From Paracoccus bogoriensis (GTDB taxonomy: Bacteria; Pseudomonadota; Alphaproteobacteria; Rhodobacterales; Rhodobacteraceae), in NCBI RefSeq assembly GCF_019431455.1, contig NZ_JAHYSR010000001.1, forward strand, positions 1-64,000: a stretch of DNA of 64,000 nucleotides, in the 5' to 3' direction. The position numbers and the translations under genes were made by a program. Below the pieces are notes generated by a model, which saw only the letters and a list, made by a program, of their open reading frames with translations, ran no database searches and was not told the DNA's origin. Shown here piece after piece: positions 25,988 to 35,332 of the stretch. Numbering within the stretch: the first letter of the stretch is position 1; every line of letters starts with the position of its first letter.

Positions 25988-27964
25988 ATGGCAGAGCGGC
26001 TGACGCCTTCGGGCGAATTGCGATCTGTGCCTGCGCTTCTGGCGCGGAATGTGGCCCGTTTCGGCAACCGGCCCGCCTATCGCGAAAAGGAATTCGGGAT
26101 CTGGCAAAGCTGGACCTGGGCTGAGGCCGCAGACGAGATCCGGGCCTTGGCCCTTGGGCTTCTGGCGCTTGGACTGAAGCCCGGCGACCATATGGCGATC
26201 GTCGGCCGGAATCGCCCGGCGCATTACTGGGGCATGATTGCGGCGCAGATGTGCGGCGCAGTGCCTGTGCCGCTGTATCAGGACGCGGTCGCCGACGAGA
26301 TGGCCTATGTGCTGGAGCATTGCGGCGCGCGCTTCGTTCTGTGCGGCGATCAGGAGCAGGTGGACAAGGTGCTCGAGGTCAGCCAGACCGTCCAGGGCAT
26401 CGAGCAGATTGTCTATACCGACAAGCGCGGGCTGCGGAAATACGATCATTCCAGAATGAACGCGTTGGCCGATGTTCAGGCCGAGGGTCGCGCCGCCGCG
26501 CAGCGTCTTGGGCCTGAACTGGACCGGCGCATCGCCGCGCTGGATTACGATTCGACCTGCGTGATGCTTTATACCAGCGGCACGACCGGCAAGCCCAAGG
26601 GCGTGGTCCTGTCCAATCGCAACATCATCGAGACCGCGAAGAACAGCGCCGAATTCGACCGGTTGGACCACCGAGAAGAAATCGTGGCCTATCTGCCGAT
26701 GGCCTGGGTGGGCGATTTCATCTTTTCGATGGGCCAGGCGATGTGGTGCGGCTTTACCGTGAACTGCCCCGAGGGCGCGCATACGATGATGACCGACCTG
26801 CGCGAGATCGGGCCAACCTATTTCTTTGCGCCGCCCCGCGTCTTTGAGGGCCAGCTGACCAGCGTCATGATCCGCATGGAGGATGCCGGCCGCATCAAGC
26901 GGGCGCTGTTTCGCCATTTCATGGGCGTCGCGCGCCGCGTCGGCCCCGCGCTTCTGGACGGCCGCCCGGTCGGCGCGATGGACCGGCTGTCTTACGCGCT
27001 TGGCAGGCTTCTGGTGATCGAGCCGCTGAAGAACGCGCTTGGCTACAGCCGGATCCGCGTGGGCTATACGGCCGGCGAGGCGATCGGCCCCGAGATCTTC
27101 GACTTCTACCGGGCGCTTGGCATCAACCTCAAGCAGCTTTACGGCCAGACCGAAGCCTCGGTCTTCATTACCCAGCAGCCCGACGGTCAGGTTCGGTCGG
27201 ATACGGTGGGCGTGCCCTCTCCGGGTGTCGAAGTCCGTATCGCCGAGTCGGGAGAGGTGTTCTATCGCAGCCCCGGCACTTTCGTCGCCTATTACAAGAA
27301 CCCCGAAAGCACCGCCGCGACCAAGGATGCCGAAGGCTGGGTCGCCACAGGCGATGCGGGTTTCTTCGACAAGGAAAGCGGCCATCTGCGGATCATCGAC
27401 CGCGCCAAGGATGTGGGCCGCATGGCCGACGGCTCGATGTTCGCGCCCAAATACGTCGAGAACAAGCTGAAGTTCTATCCGAATATCCTCGAGGCCGTGG
27501 TCATCGGAAACGGGCGCGATTTCTGCACCGCGATGATCAACATCGACCTGACCGCCGTGGGCAATTGGGCCGAGCGGAACAACATCGCCTATGGCAGCTA
27601 TCAGGAACTCGCCGCGCATCCGCAAGTCTATCAGACCATCCGCGAGCATGTGGCCGAGGTGAACCGTTCGGTCGCATCGGACCCGATGCTGTCGGGTTGC
27701 CAGATCCATCGTTTCCTGGTGCTGCACAAGGAACTGGACCCCGATGACGGCGAGATGACACGCACGCGCAAGGTGCGCCGCGCCGTCATCAACGAAAAGT
27801 TCGCCGACCTCGTGACCGCGCTCTATGACGGATCGACCAGCGTCCATACCGAAACCGAAGTGACATACGAGGATGGCCGCAAGGGCAGCATCAAGGCAAC
27901 CTTGCGCATCGAGGATGCCCCGGTCTTCGGCGACAAGCGCCAGCAGAAGGTTGCCGCGCAATGA
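25988..27964 (+). CDS. Long-chain-type acyl-CoA synthetase (AMP-forming)
   Basis: The 658-residue ANL enzyme has the P-loop YTSGTTGKPKGVVLSN, the acyl-pocket segment YGQTEASVFI, and the adenylate motif WVATGDAGFFD. DRAKDVGRMADGSMFAPKYVE follows and the C-terminal domain ends near TRKVRRAVI. It activates a carboxylic acid with ATP and CoA. AGGAGG-like sequence precedes ATG 25988. It is the first gene of a run with a branched-chain-type ABC transporter and overlaps livG by four bases (ATGA). An activated, transported fatty or aromatic acid is the likely substrate. Confidence 0.9.
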   Translation: MAERLTPSGELRSVPALLARNVARFGNRPAYREKEFGIWQSWTWAEAADEIRALALGLLALGLKPGDHMAIVGRNRPAHYWGMIAAQMCGAVPVPLYQDAVADEMAYVLEHCGARFVLCGDQEQVDKVLEVSQTVQGIEQIVYTDKRGLRKYDHSRMNALADVQAEGRAAAQRLGPELDRRIAALDYDSTCVMLYTSGTTGKPKGVVLSNRNIIETAKNSAEFDRLDHREEIVAYLPMAWVGDFIFSMGQAMWCGFTVNCPEGAHTMMTDLREIGPTYFFAPPRVFEGQLTSVMIRMEDAGRIKRALFRHFMGVARRVGPALLDGRPVGAMDRLSYALGRLLVIEPLKNALGYSRIRVGYTAGEAIGPEIFDFYRALGINLKQLYGQTEASVFITQQPDGQVRSDTVGVPSPGVEVRIAESGEVFYRSPGTFVAYYKNPESTAATKDAEGWVATGDAGFFDKESGHLRIIDRAKDVGRMADGSMFAPKYVENKLKFYPNILEAVVIGNGRDFCTAMINIDLTAVGNWAERNNIAYGSYQELAAHPQVYQTIREHVAEVNRSVASDPMLSGCQIHRFLVLHKELDPDDGEMTRTRKVRRAVINEKFADLVTALYDGSTSVHTETEVTYEDGRKGSIKATLRIEDAPVFGDKRQQKVAAQ

Positions 27965-28782
27965 ACGATATGACCAGCCAAGGTTACGTCACGCCTGATG
28001 GCCGCCAGATCGGCGGCACGCTGATGGAGCTGAAGAACATCACCTTGCGCTTCGGCGGCGTGGTGGCGATCAAGGATATCAGCTTCGACATCCGCCAGGG
28101 CGAGATCCGCGCGATCATCGGTCCGAACGGAGCGGGCAAGTCCTCGATGCTGAACATCATCTCGGGCTTCTACACCCCGCAGGAGGGAGAGGTCTGGTTC
28201 AAGGGCTATCGCCGCGGGCCGATGAAGCCCTATCAGGTCGCCCGGCTGGGCATCGCCCGCACCTTCCAGAACATCGCATTGTTCGACGGGATGTCGGTTC
28301 TGGACAACATCATGACGGGGCGGCTGAACCGCATGAAGGCGGGCTTTCTGGCCCAGGCGATGTGGTGGGGCAGCGCGGCGCGCGAAGAGGACGAAAATCG
28401 CGAGGCTGTCGAGAAGATCATCGACTTCCTCGAGATCCAGAACATCCGCAAGACGCCTGTCGGCCGGCTGCCCTACGGCCTGAAGAAGCGCGTGGAACTG
28501 GCCCGCGCGCTGGCCGCCGAGCCGAAGCTTCTGCTGCTGGACGAGCCGATGGCCGGCATGAATGTCGAGGAAAAGGAGGACATGTCCCGCTTCATCCTCG
28601 ACGTGAACGACGAGTTCGGCACCACGATCTGCCTCATCGAACACGACATGGGCGTGGTCATGGACCTGTCCGACCGGGTCGTCGTGATGGATTACGGCAA
28701 GAAGATCGGCGACGGCACGCCCGCCGAGGTCCGCAGCAATCAGGCGGTGATCGACGCCTATCTGGGGGTGGCCCATGACTGA
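27961..28782 (+). CDS. livG: Branched-chain-type ABC transporter ATPase LivG
   Basis: The 273-residue ATPase has Walker A GPNGAGKSS, LivG-type signature LPYGLKKRVELARAL in place of LSGGQ, Walker B LLLLDEPMAGM and the switch His in CLIEHDMGVVM. It works at the inner face of the membrane with LivH, LivM and LivF in HAAT-family uptake. Its ATG overlaps the stop of the acyl-CoA synthetase, tying transporter and ligase into one transcript. Confidence 0.93.
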   Translation: MNDMTSQGYVTPDGRQIGGTLMELKNITLRFGGVVAIKDISFDIRQGEIRAIIGPNGAGKSSMLNIISGFYTPQEGEVWFKGYRRGPMKPYQVARLGIARTFQNIALFDGMSVLDNIMTGRLNRMKAGFLAQAMWWGSAAREEDENREAVEKIIDFLEIQNIRKTPVGRLPYGLKKRVELARALAAEPKLLLLDEPMAGMNVEEKEDMSRFILDVNDEFGTTICLIEHDMGVVMDLSDRVVVMDYGKKIGDGTPAEVRSNQAVIDAYLGVAHD

Positions 28783-28815
28783 ACGCGCCACTGATGCAGC
28801 CAATCGGGGGACCGA

Positions 28816-29802
28816 ATGATGGACCAGCTAATCTTTGCGGCCGAAGTGGTGCTGAACGGGCTTATGGCCGGCGTGATGTATGCGCTTGTCGCCCTGGGCT
28901 TCGTGCTGATCTTCAAGGCCTCGGGCGTCTTCAACTACGCCCAGGGGGTTATGGCGCTTTTCGCGGCGCTGACGCTGGTCGGCATCCAGAACGGGCAGGT
29001 GCCCTTTGCGCATCTGATCAACGCGGCCTTCGGCACCTCGCTGCACCATTTCGGCTGGACGGTGCCTTCGGTGCTGGCGATCCTGCTGACCGCCGGGGTC
29101 ATGGTGCTGCTGGCCTTCCTGATCGAGAAACTGGTCCTGCAGCACCTTGTCGGTCAAGAGCCGATCATCCTCTTCATGGCGACGATCGGCCTGGCCTATT
29201 TCCTCGAAGGTCTGGGCGACGTGATGTGGGGCGCCGACATCAAGACGCTGGATGTGGGTCTGCCGCAAGGCATCTCTGACACGGTCGAGCAAGTGACGGC
29301 CAACTGGTTCGGCTACGGCTTCTTCATCGACCGGCTGGACATCTGGGCAACTGTTATTGCGGCACTGCTGGTCGCAGCCCTGGTGGCCTTCTCCCAATAC
29401 ACCAAGCAAGGCCGCGCCATGCGCGCCGTGGCCGACGACCATCAGGCCGCCTTGTCGGTGGGCATCTCGCTGCGCTTCATCTGGGTGATGGTCTGGTCGA
29501 TCGCGGGCTTCGTCGCGCTGGTCGCGGGGATCATGTGGGGCACCAAGTCGGGCGTGCAGTTCAGCCTCTCGCTGATCGCGCTCAAGGCGCTGCCGGTCCT
29601 GATGCTGGGCGGCTTCACCTCGATCCCCGGCGCTATCGTGGGCGGGCTGATCATCGGCGTGGGCGAGAAACTCTTCGAATTCGCCATCGGCCCGATGGTC
29701 GGCGGCGCGACCGAGAACTGGTTCGCCTATGTCCTGGCCCTCGTCTTCCTGGTCTTCCGACCGCAGGGCCTGTTCGGCGAACGCATCATCGAGCGGGTGT
29801 GA
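28816..29802 (+). CDS. livH: Branched-chain-type ABC transporter permease LivH
   Basis: The 328-residue protein has about eight membrane segments and the LivH hallmark ALGFVLIFKASGVFNYAQG near residue 30. TKQGRAMRAVADDHQAALSVGI and GFTSIPGAIVGGLIIG are also typical. It pairs with LivM in the membrane. Two adjacent starts exist, ATG 28816 and ATG 28819, after GGGGGACCG. A 33-base gap follows livG. Confidence 0.92.
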   Translation: MMDQLIFAAEVVLNGLMAGVMYALVALGFVLIFKASGVFNYAQGVMALFAALTLVGIQNGQVPFAHLINAAFGTSLHHFGWTVPSVLAILLTAGVMVLLAFLIEKLVLQHLVGQEPIILFMATIGLAYFLEGLGDVMWGADIKTLDVGLPQGISDTVEQVTANWFGYGFFIDRLDIWATVIAALLVAALVAFSQYTKQGRAMRAVADDHQAALSVGISLRFIWVMVWSIAGFVALVAGIMWGTKSGVQFSLSLIALKALPVLMLGGFTSIPGAIVGGLIIGVGEKLFEFAIGPMVGGATENWFAYVLALVFLVFRPQGLFGERIIERV

Positions 29803-29825
29803 CCATGGAGCTTCTTCGTTGCACA

Positions 29826-29862
29826 AATACCCCGGGGGTGCGGGGGCTGGCCCCCGCCGACG
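29826..29862. repeat. Dispersed intergenic palindromic element (copy C)
   Basis: Between livH and livM lies AAATACCCCGGGGGTG followed by a perfect hairpin GCGGGGGC-TG-GCCCCCGC. It matches the right half of the element at 46735-46778. Inside an operon it could form an RNA hairpin that sets relative expression; that is inference. Confidence 0.6.
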
Positions 29863-29881
29863 GCGCTGAAAGGAACAGCCG

Positions 29882-30958
29882 ATGATCTATCGCGAGGCAG
29901 GAGACTTCAAGACCAGCTACCGCGACGACAGCCAGACCTTCCCGATTCGGCTGGACCGTTGGGGCTACTACATCACGCTGGCGGTGGCTTTCGGGATCAT
30001 CCCCTTCGTCATCAACGATTACTGGGCGAACGCGGTGCTGGTGCCCTTCCTGATCTATGCGATCGCGGCGCTCGGGCTGAACATCCTGACCGGCTATGCG
30101 GGCCAGGTCAGCCTGGGGACGGGCGGCTTCATGGCAGTGGGCGCCTATTCGGTGTACAAGCTGATGACCGCCTTCCCAGAGGTAAACATCGTCATCCACA
30201 TCCTGCTGGCGGGCGGCATCACGGCGATGGTCGGCGTCATGTTCGGCCTGCCCAGCCTTCGGATCAAGGGCTTCTACCTTGCCGTTGCGACGCTGGCCGC
30301 GCAGTTTTTCCTGGTCTGGCTCTTCAACAAGGTGCCGTGGTTCTACAATTACTCGGCTTCGGGGCAGATCAACGCGCCGACGCGCACAGTGCTGGGCCAT
30401 GCCGTCACGGGTCCGGCCGCCACGGCCCCGGCGAAATACCTGATCTGCCTGGTCTTTGTCTTCGTCCTGGCCTGGGTGGCGCGCAACCTCACGCGCGGCA
30501 CGCTTGGCCGCAAATGGATGGCGATCCGCGATATGGACATCGCGGCCGAGATCATCGGCGTGAACCCGCTTGGCGCGAAGCTGTCTGCCTTCGCGGTCAG
30601 CAGCTTCTTCATCGGCATCGCCGGCGCGCTTCTCTTTGCGGTCTATCTGGGCGCGGCCGAGGTCGGCGAGGCCTTCGGGATCAACAAGAGCTTCCTCGTG
30701 CTGTTCATGATCATCATCGGCGGGCTAGGCAGCATCTTCGGCAGCTTTGCGGGCGCGGCCTTCCTGGTCCTGCTGCCGGTCCTGCTGAAGAACCTGCTGG
30801 TCGGCGGGCTTGGCTGGCCGACCGATCTGGCCGCCCATATCGAATTGATGATCGTGGGCGCGCTGATCGTGCTGTTCCTGATCGTCGAACCGCACGGCCT
30901 CGCGCGGCTCTGGAGCCTGGCCAAGGAAAAGCTGCGCCTCTGGCCGTTCCCGCACTGA
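29882..30958 (+). CDS. livM: Branched-chain-type ABC transporter permease LivM
   Basis: The 358-residue permease has about nine membrane segments with LivM motifs LNILTGYAGQVSLGTGGFMAVGAY, SLRIKGFYLAVATLAAQFF and GKRWMAIRD-type sequence (GRKWMAIRDMDIAAEIIG). FFIGIAGALLF and GGLGSIFGSFAGAAFLVLLP also occur. It forms the translocation pore with LivH. The start ATG 29882 follows GGAACAGCCG. The N-terminal 20 residues are hydrophilic (DFKTSYRDDSQTF), a feature shared with the acid-activating Liv clusters as I recall. Confidence 0.9.
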   Translation: MIYREAGDFKTSYRDDSQTFPIRLDRWGYYITLAVAFGIIPFVINDYWANAVLVPFLIYAIAALGLNILTGYAGQVSLGTGGFMAVGAYSVYKLMTAFPEVNIVIHILLAGGITAMVGVMFGLPSLRIKGFYLAVATLAAQFFLVWLFNKVPWFYNYSASGQINAPTRTVLGHAVTGPAATAPAKYLICLVFVFVLAWVARNLTRGTLGRKWMAIRDMDIAAEIIGVNPLGAKLSAFAVSSFFIGIAGALLFAVYLGAAEVGEAFGINKSFLVLFMIIIGGLGSIFGSFAGAAFLVLLPVLLKNLLVGGLGWPTDLAAHIELMIVGALIVLFLIVEPHGLARLWSLAKEKLRLWPFPH

Positions 30959-31011
30959 CTTTCACTGCAAGAACCGGGCAACCGGCATCATCTCTGGGAG
31001 GAGACCCCGCA

Positions 31012-32292
31012 ATGAAACTGAGCTTCACCACCCTGGCCGCCGCCATTCTGGCCGCCAGCCCCGTCCTGGCCGATCTGGTCGTGCCGAACATGTCCTATCG
31101 GACCGGCCCCTACGCGGCCAACGGCATCCCCTATGCGGACGGGTTCAACGACTACTTCACCCTGCTGAACGAGCGTGATGGCGGCATCGGCGGCGTGCGG
31201 GTGTCGGTGCCGGAATGCGAGACGGCCTACAACACCGAAAAGGGCGTCGAATGCTACGAGGCGCTGCGTCCGCAGAACCCGCTGGTGCTGAACCCGCTGT
31301 CCACCGGCATCACCTATCAGCTGATCCCGCGCGTCGCCGTGGACGGAATCACGCTCTACACGCCGGGCTACGGGCGGACCTCGGCCAAGAACGGCTCGGT
31401 CTTCGAATGGGTCTTCAACGCGCCCGCCAATTACTGGGACGGCGCCTCGGTGGCGATCAAGCACATCCTCGATCAGGAGGGCGGCGACCTGTCGGGCAAG
31501 AAGATCGCGCTGGTCTATCACAACTCGGCCTATGGCAAAGAGCCGATCCGCACGCTTGAGGAATTGTCACAGAAGCACGGTTTCGAACTGAGCCTGCTGC
31601 CTGTCGATGCGCCGGGCCAGGAACAGAAGTCGCAATGGCTCCAGATCCGCCGCGACCAGCCCGATTACGTGATCATGTATGCCTGGGGCGTGATGAACCA
31701 GGTCGCCATCCAGGAGGCCGTGAACATCCGTTTCCCGATGGACAGGTTCATCGGCATCTGGTGGTCGGGCTCGGAAAACGACGTGCGTCCCGCGGGGGCC
31801 GGGGCCGACGGCTACAAGGCGCTGACCTTCCACGGGGTGGGCCGCGACTACCCGCTTTACGACGACATGCAGCAATATGTCTTTGATGCGGGCAAGGCCT
31901 CGGGCGCGGGTGACCAGATGGGCAGCGTGCTCTATTCGCGCGGCGTCTATGCCGCCGTCGTCATCGCCGAGGCGATCCGCACCGCGCAGGAACTGGCCGG
32001 CACGCCCAACGTGAATGCAGCCCAGGTCCGCGACGGGTTCGAAGCGCTGAACATCACCGCCGAGCGCATGGCCGAGCTGGGCCTGCCCGATTTCGGCCAG
32101 CCCATCAGCCTGTCTTGCGAGAACCACGGCGGCGACGGCCTTGTCCGGCTTCAGCAATGGAGCGCAGGCGACGGGCAGTGGTCGCTGATCACCGACTTCA
32201 TCGAGCCGGATGCGGATATCCTGAACCCGCTGATCGAGGCTGACAGCGCCGCCTTTGCCCAGGAATCGGGCATCACGCCGCGCTGCAATTGA
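31012..32292 (+). CDS. Periplasmic substrate-binding protein of the Liv-type transporter
   Basis: The 426-residue protein has a cleavable signal peptide (MKLSFTTLAAAILAASPVLA). A type I periplasmic-binding fold follows, with TGPYAANGIPYADGFNDYF near the N-terminus, YHNSAYGKEPIRTLEEL and the hinge region IGIWWSGSENDV. It delivers the ligand to LivHM. The tryptophan-rich pocket segments and acid-CoA ligase neighbours argue for something other than leucine, but the ligand is unknown. GGGAGGAGA lies about 7 bases before ATG 31012. Confidence 0.9.
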   Translation: MKLSFTTLAAAILAASPVLADLVVPNMSYRTGPYAANGIPYADGFNDYFTLLNERDGGIGGVRVSVPECETAYNTEKGVECYEALRPQNPLVLNPLSTGITYQLIPRVAVDGITLYTPGYGRTSAKNGSVFEWVFNAPANYWDGASVAIKHILDQEGGDLSGKKIALVYHNSAYGKEPIRTLEELSQKHGFELSLLPVDAPGQEQKSQWLQIRRDQPDYVIMYAWGVMNQVAIQEAVNIRFPMDRFIGIWWSGSENDVRPAGAGADGYKALTFHGVGRDYPLYDDMQQYVFDAGKASGAGDQMGSVLYSRGVYAAVVIAEAIRTAQELAGTPNVNAAQVRDGFEALNITAERMAELGLPDFGQPISLSCENHGGDGLVRLQQWSAGDGQWSLITDFIEPDADILNPLIEADSAAFAQESGITPRCN

Positions 32293-32350
32293 CGCCTTGG
32301 CCGGCGGCGGCCCCGCTGCCGCCGGTCCCACGCCATCACGGGGGATGCCC

Positions 32351-33172
32351 ATGTTCGACACCGAACACCGCGAGACGCTTCTGGATGTGAACAATATCGA
32401 GGTGATCTACAACCACGTCATTCTGGTGCTGAAAGGTGTCAGCCTGTCGGTGCCCAAGGGCGGCATCACTGCGTTGCTGGGCGGTAATGGGGCGGGCAAG
32501 ACCACCACGCTCAAGGCGATCTCGAACCTTCTGGCTTCGGAACGGGGAGAGGTGACGAAGGGCAGCATCACCTATCGCGGCAAGCCAGTCGCCGCCGCCG
32601 ATCCTGCCGCCCTCGTGCGGCAGGGCGTCATCCAGGTGATGGAGGGCCGCCACTGCTTCGAGCATCTGACTGTCGAGGAAAACCTGCTGACCGGCGCCTA
32701 TACCCGCCGCGACGGGGCCGCCGCGATCAAGCGCGACCTGGATATGGTCTATGAATACTTCCCCCGCCTGAAAGAGCGCCGCAAGAGCCAGGCCGGCTAT
32801 ACCTCGGGCGGTGAGCAGCAGATGACCGCGATGGGCCGCGCGCTGATGTCGCGCCCCGAGATGATCCTGCTGGACGAGCCCTCGATGGGTCTGGCCCCGC
32901 AGCTGGTCGAGCAGATCTTCCAGATCGTGAAGGCCGTGAACGAGGGCGAGGGCGTCACCTTCCTTCTGGCCGAACAGAACACCAACGTCGCGCTGCGCTA
33001 CGCCCATTACGGCTACATTCTCGAGAATGGCCGGGTGGTGATGGACGGCCCCGCCGATCAGCTGCGCGAGAACCCCGATGTCAAGGAATTCTACCTGGGC
33101 ATGTCGGATGCGGGACGCAAGTCCTTCCGCGACGTGCGCAGTTACCGCCGCCGCAAGCGCTGGCTGGCCTGA
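32351..33172 (+). CDS. livF: Branched-chain-type ABC transporter ATPase LivF
   Basis: The 273-residue ATPase has Walker A LGGNGAGKTTTLKAI, the signature YTSGGEQQMTAMGRAL, Walker B MILLDEPSMGLAP and LLAEQNTNVAL. The C-terminus carries a basic tail (SFRDVRSYRRRKRWLA) beyond the usual LivF end at EFYLG. ATG 32351 is preferred, with a GGGGG site about 7 bases upstream; ATG 32345 is also in frame. It partners LivG on the HAAT transporter. Confidence 0.92.
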   Translation: MFDTEHRETLLDVNNIEVIYNHVILVLKGVSLSVPKGGITALLGGNGAGKTTTLKAISNLLASERGEVTKGSITYRGKPVAAADPAALVRQGVIQVMEGRHCFEHLTVEENLLTGAYTRRDGAAAIKRDLDMVYEYFPRLKERRKSQAGYTSGGEQQMTAMGRALMSRPEMILLDEPSMGLAPQLVEQIFQIVKAVNEGEGVTFLLAEQNTNVALRYAHYGYILENGRVVMDGPADQLRENPDVKEFYLGMSDAGRKSFRDVRSYRRRKRWLA

Positions 33173-33182
33173 GGAGCCCGGG

Positions 33183-34400
33183 ATGGCATATTACGACGCA
33201 TTGGAAACCCGTGATGCCGAGGCACGGGAGCGGGATCTGGCAACCGCTCTGCCCGCCGCGATCCGCCGCGCCAAGGCCGCGCCCGCCCTGGCCGAGGCCC
33301 TGGCCGCGGTCGATCCCGACGACGTGACCGACCGTGCAGCGCTGGCTGGCCTGCCCGTGATCCGCAAGGCGGATCTGTCGGCTGCACAGAAGGCCCGGCC
33401 CCCTTTCGGCGGCTATGCGGCCCGACCTGTGACACAGTTCGACCACATTTTCCAGAGCCCCGGCCCGATCTACGAGCCCGGTATGCGCGAGGGCGATTGG
33501 TGGCGTCTTGGGCGGTTTCTGCACGCGGCGGGCGTGGGGCGGGGCGACATCGTGCAGAACTGCTTTGGCTATCACCTGACGCCTGCCGGGATGATGTTCG
33601 AATCCGGTGCGCGCGCGGTGGGGGCGGCGGTCCTGCCCGCGGGCACCGGCCAGACCGACCTGCAGGTTCGCGCCGCTGTCGATATCGGCACGACTTGCTA
33701 TGCCGGGACGCCCGATTTCCTCAAGGTGATCCTGGAACGGGCCGACGAGACGGGCGAGGTTCTGTCGATCCGCAAGGCGGTCGTGGGCGGGGGCGCGCTG
33801 TTCCCTTCGTTGCGGCAGTTTTACACGGATCGCGGAATCGCCACGCTGCAATGCTACGCCACCGCCGATCTGGGCAACATCGCCTATGAATCCGAGGCGA
33901 TGGAGGGCATGATCGTCGATGAGGGCGTGATCGTCGAGATCGTCCGCCCCGGCACCGGCGATCCCGTCCCCGAGGGCGAGGTCGGCGAGGTTCTGGTCAC
34001 CACGCTGAACGCCGACTATCCGCTGGTGCGATTCGCGACGGGAGATCTGTCGGCGGTGCTTCCGGGCACCAGCCCTTGTGGTCGGACCAACATGCGTATC
34101 AAGGGCTGGATGGGTCGGGCCGATCAGACCACCAAGATCAAGGGCATGTTCGTGCGCCCGGAACAGGTCGCCGCCCTTGTCGCCCGCCACCCCGAGATTG
34201 CCCGCGCGCGCGTCATTGCCGACCGTGATGGCGATATGGACGTGATGATCGTGCAGGTCGAGACGACGGCGGATTGCGCCGATCGGATCAGCCTGTCAGT
34301 GGTGGACATGCTCAAGATGAAGGGGCGCGTGCAACTCGTCGCGCCGGGCAGTCTGCCCAATGACGGCAAGGTCATCGAGGACCGCCGCAGTTATGGTTAA
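33183..34400 (+). CDS. Phenylacetate-CoA ligase-like AMP-binding protein
   Basis: The 405-residue protein matches the PaaK subgroup of AMP-forming ligases. These lack the classical TSGTTG-rich loop and show YATADLGNIAYES, VTTLNADYPLVRFATGDLSAV and RIKGWMGRADQTTKIKGMFVRPEQV. It follows livF by 10 bases with GAGGAG before ATG 33183, so it belongs to the same operon. It would activate an aromatic or related acid to its CoA thioester. It is the second ligase in the operon, alongside the long-chain-type enzyme. Confidence 0.88.
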   Translation: MAYYDALETRDAEARERDLATALPAAIRRAKAAPALAEALAAVDPDDVTDRAALAGLPVIRKADLSAAQKARPPFGGYAARPVTQFDHIFQSPGPIYEPGMREGDWWRLGRFLHAAGVGRGDIVQNCFGYHLTPAGMMFESGARAVGAAVLPAGTGQTDLQVRAAVDIGTTCYAGTPDFLKVILERADETGEVLSIRKAVVGGGALFPSLRQFYTDRGIATLQCYATADLGNIAYESEAMEGMIVDEGVIVEIVRPGTGDPVPEGEVGEVLVTTLNADYPLVRFATGDLSAVLPGTSPCGRTNMRIKGWMGRADQTTKIKGMFVRPEQVAALVARHPEIARARVIADRDGDMDVMIVQVETTADCADRISLSVVDMLKMKGRVQLVAPGSLPNDGKVIEDRRSYG

Positions 34401-34409
34401 GCCTTGCCG

Positions 34410-34431
34410 AATGGATCGTATTTGATCCGTT
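34410..34431 (+). terminator. Possible hairpin at the end of the ligase/transporter operon
   Basis: AATGGATC and GATCCGTT pair around a GTATTT loop (8 bp with one G-U), starting 10 bases after the PaaK-like stop. There is no strong T tract, so termination is uncertain. Confidence 0.35.
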
Positions 34432-34490
34432 AACTTGTCTGGCCGCCGGGTCGGCGCGACATTGCAGCTCGACCAACAGAGGCTGCGATC

Positions 34491-35249
34491 ATGGCGACGG
34501 GCAAGGACGGAACGAAGATCATCGTCAGGCGTGACGGTGGCAGCGGCGAAGCCGGCCATCATGGCGGAGCGTGGAAGGTCGCCTATGCTGATTTCGTGAC
34601 GGCGATGATGGCCTTTTTCCTGCTGATGTGGCTGTTGAACGCGACCACGGAGGCGCAGCGCAAGGGGCTTGCGGAATACTTTTCGCCCTCGGTGACGCGC
34701 ACGCCGGGCGCTTCCGGCAACGGAATCGAAGAGGGTGTCCGCCATGCGATCGAAAAGGATCTGCCAGACAGCGAGAATGCCGCGCAGTTCGAGGAACTGG
34801 CGCAGCAGGTGCAGGACGTGCTGACCGGGACCGGCGGCGAATCACAGCAGATGACCAATCTGCTGAAGCATGTCGTGACCCGCATGACTGACGAAGGGCT
34901 TGTCATCGAATTGTCCGACCTGACCGATGCCCCTCTTTTCGCGCCGGACAGCACCGCAGCCGAACCCGTTCTGGTCCAGCTTGCGCCGATCATCGCGCGT
35001 GCCTTGGGCCATACGCGCAACCGCATCGCCATTTCCGGCCATGTCCGCGCCTATCCTGAAACGCTGGTGAATTCGCCGGTCTGGCCCCTGTCCGAAGGTC
35101 GCGCTCATACAGTCCGCCAGCTTCTGGAGGGCGCCGGGCTGGACCAACGGCGGATGCACCGCGTGTCAGGCTATGCTGACCGCAAGAATCGCAGCGGCAA
35201 CCCGATGGATCCGTCGAACAACCGGATCGAGGTTATTTTACTGAGATAG
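34491..35249 (+). CDS. motB: Flagellar stator protein MotB
   Basis: The 252-residue protein has a basic cytoplasmic N-terminus and one membrane helix containing YADFVTAMMAFFLLMWLLN, with the proton-conducting Asp at 34. A periplasmic OmpA-like peptidoglycan-binding domain (about 130-252) ends GYADRKNRSGNPMDPSNNRIEVIL. With MotA it forms the proton channel that drives the motor. motA is not in this window. It begins the five-gene flagellar run, 83 bases before flgE. Confidence 0.93.
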   Translation: MATGKDGTKIIVRRDGGSGEAGHHGGAWKVAYADFVTAMMAFFLLMWLLNATTEAQRKGLAEYFSPSVTRTPGASGNGIEEGVRHAIEKDLPDSENAAQFEELAQQVQDVLTGTGGESQQMTNLLKHVVTRMTDEGLVIELSDLTDAPLFAPDSTAAEPVLVQLAPIIARALGHTRNRIAISGHVRAYPETLVNSPVWPLSEGRAHTVRQLLEGAGLDQRRMHRVSGYADRKNRSGNPMDPSNNRIEVILLR

Positions 35250-35332
35250 GCCGGTGGCCTGGCGCGGATTATCCGAATCTTAAACCTTGTCGGCCAATCT
35301 CCGGGGGACAAGCTGAATCGAAAGGGTCCGTC

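Noticed and set aside
25700..27961. A 753-codon minus-strand frame across the acyl-CoA synthetase
   Set aside because: Antisense to a clear enzyme gene, with no family resemblance of its own.
34415..34434. FNR-like site (TTGAT...) upstream of motB
   Set aside because: The second half-site ATCAA is missing; the sequence forms a simple hairpin instead.
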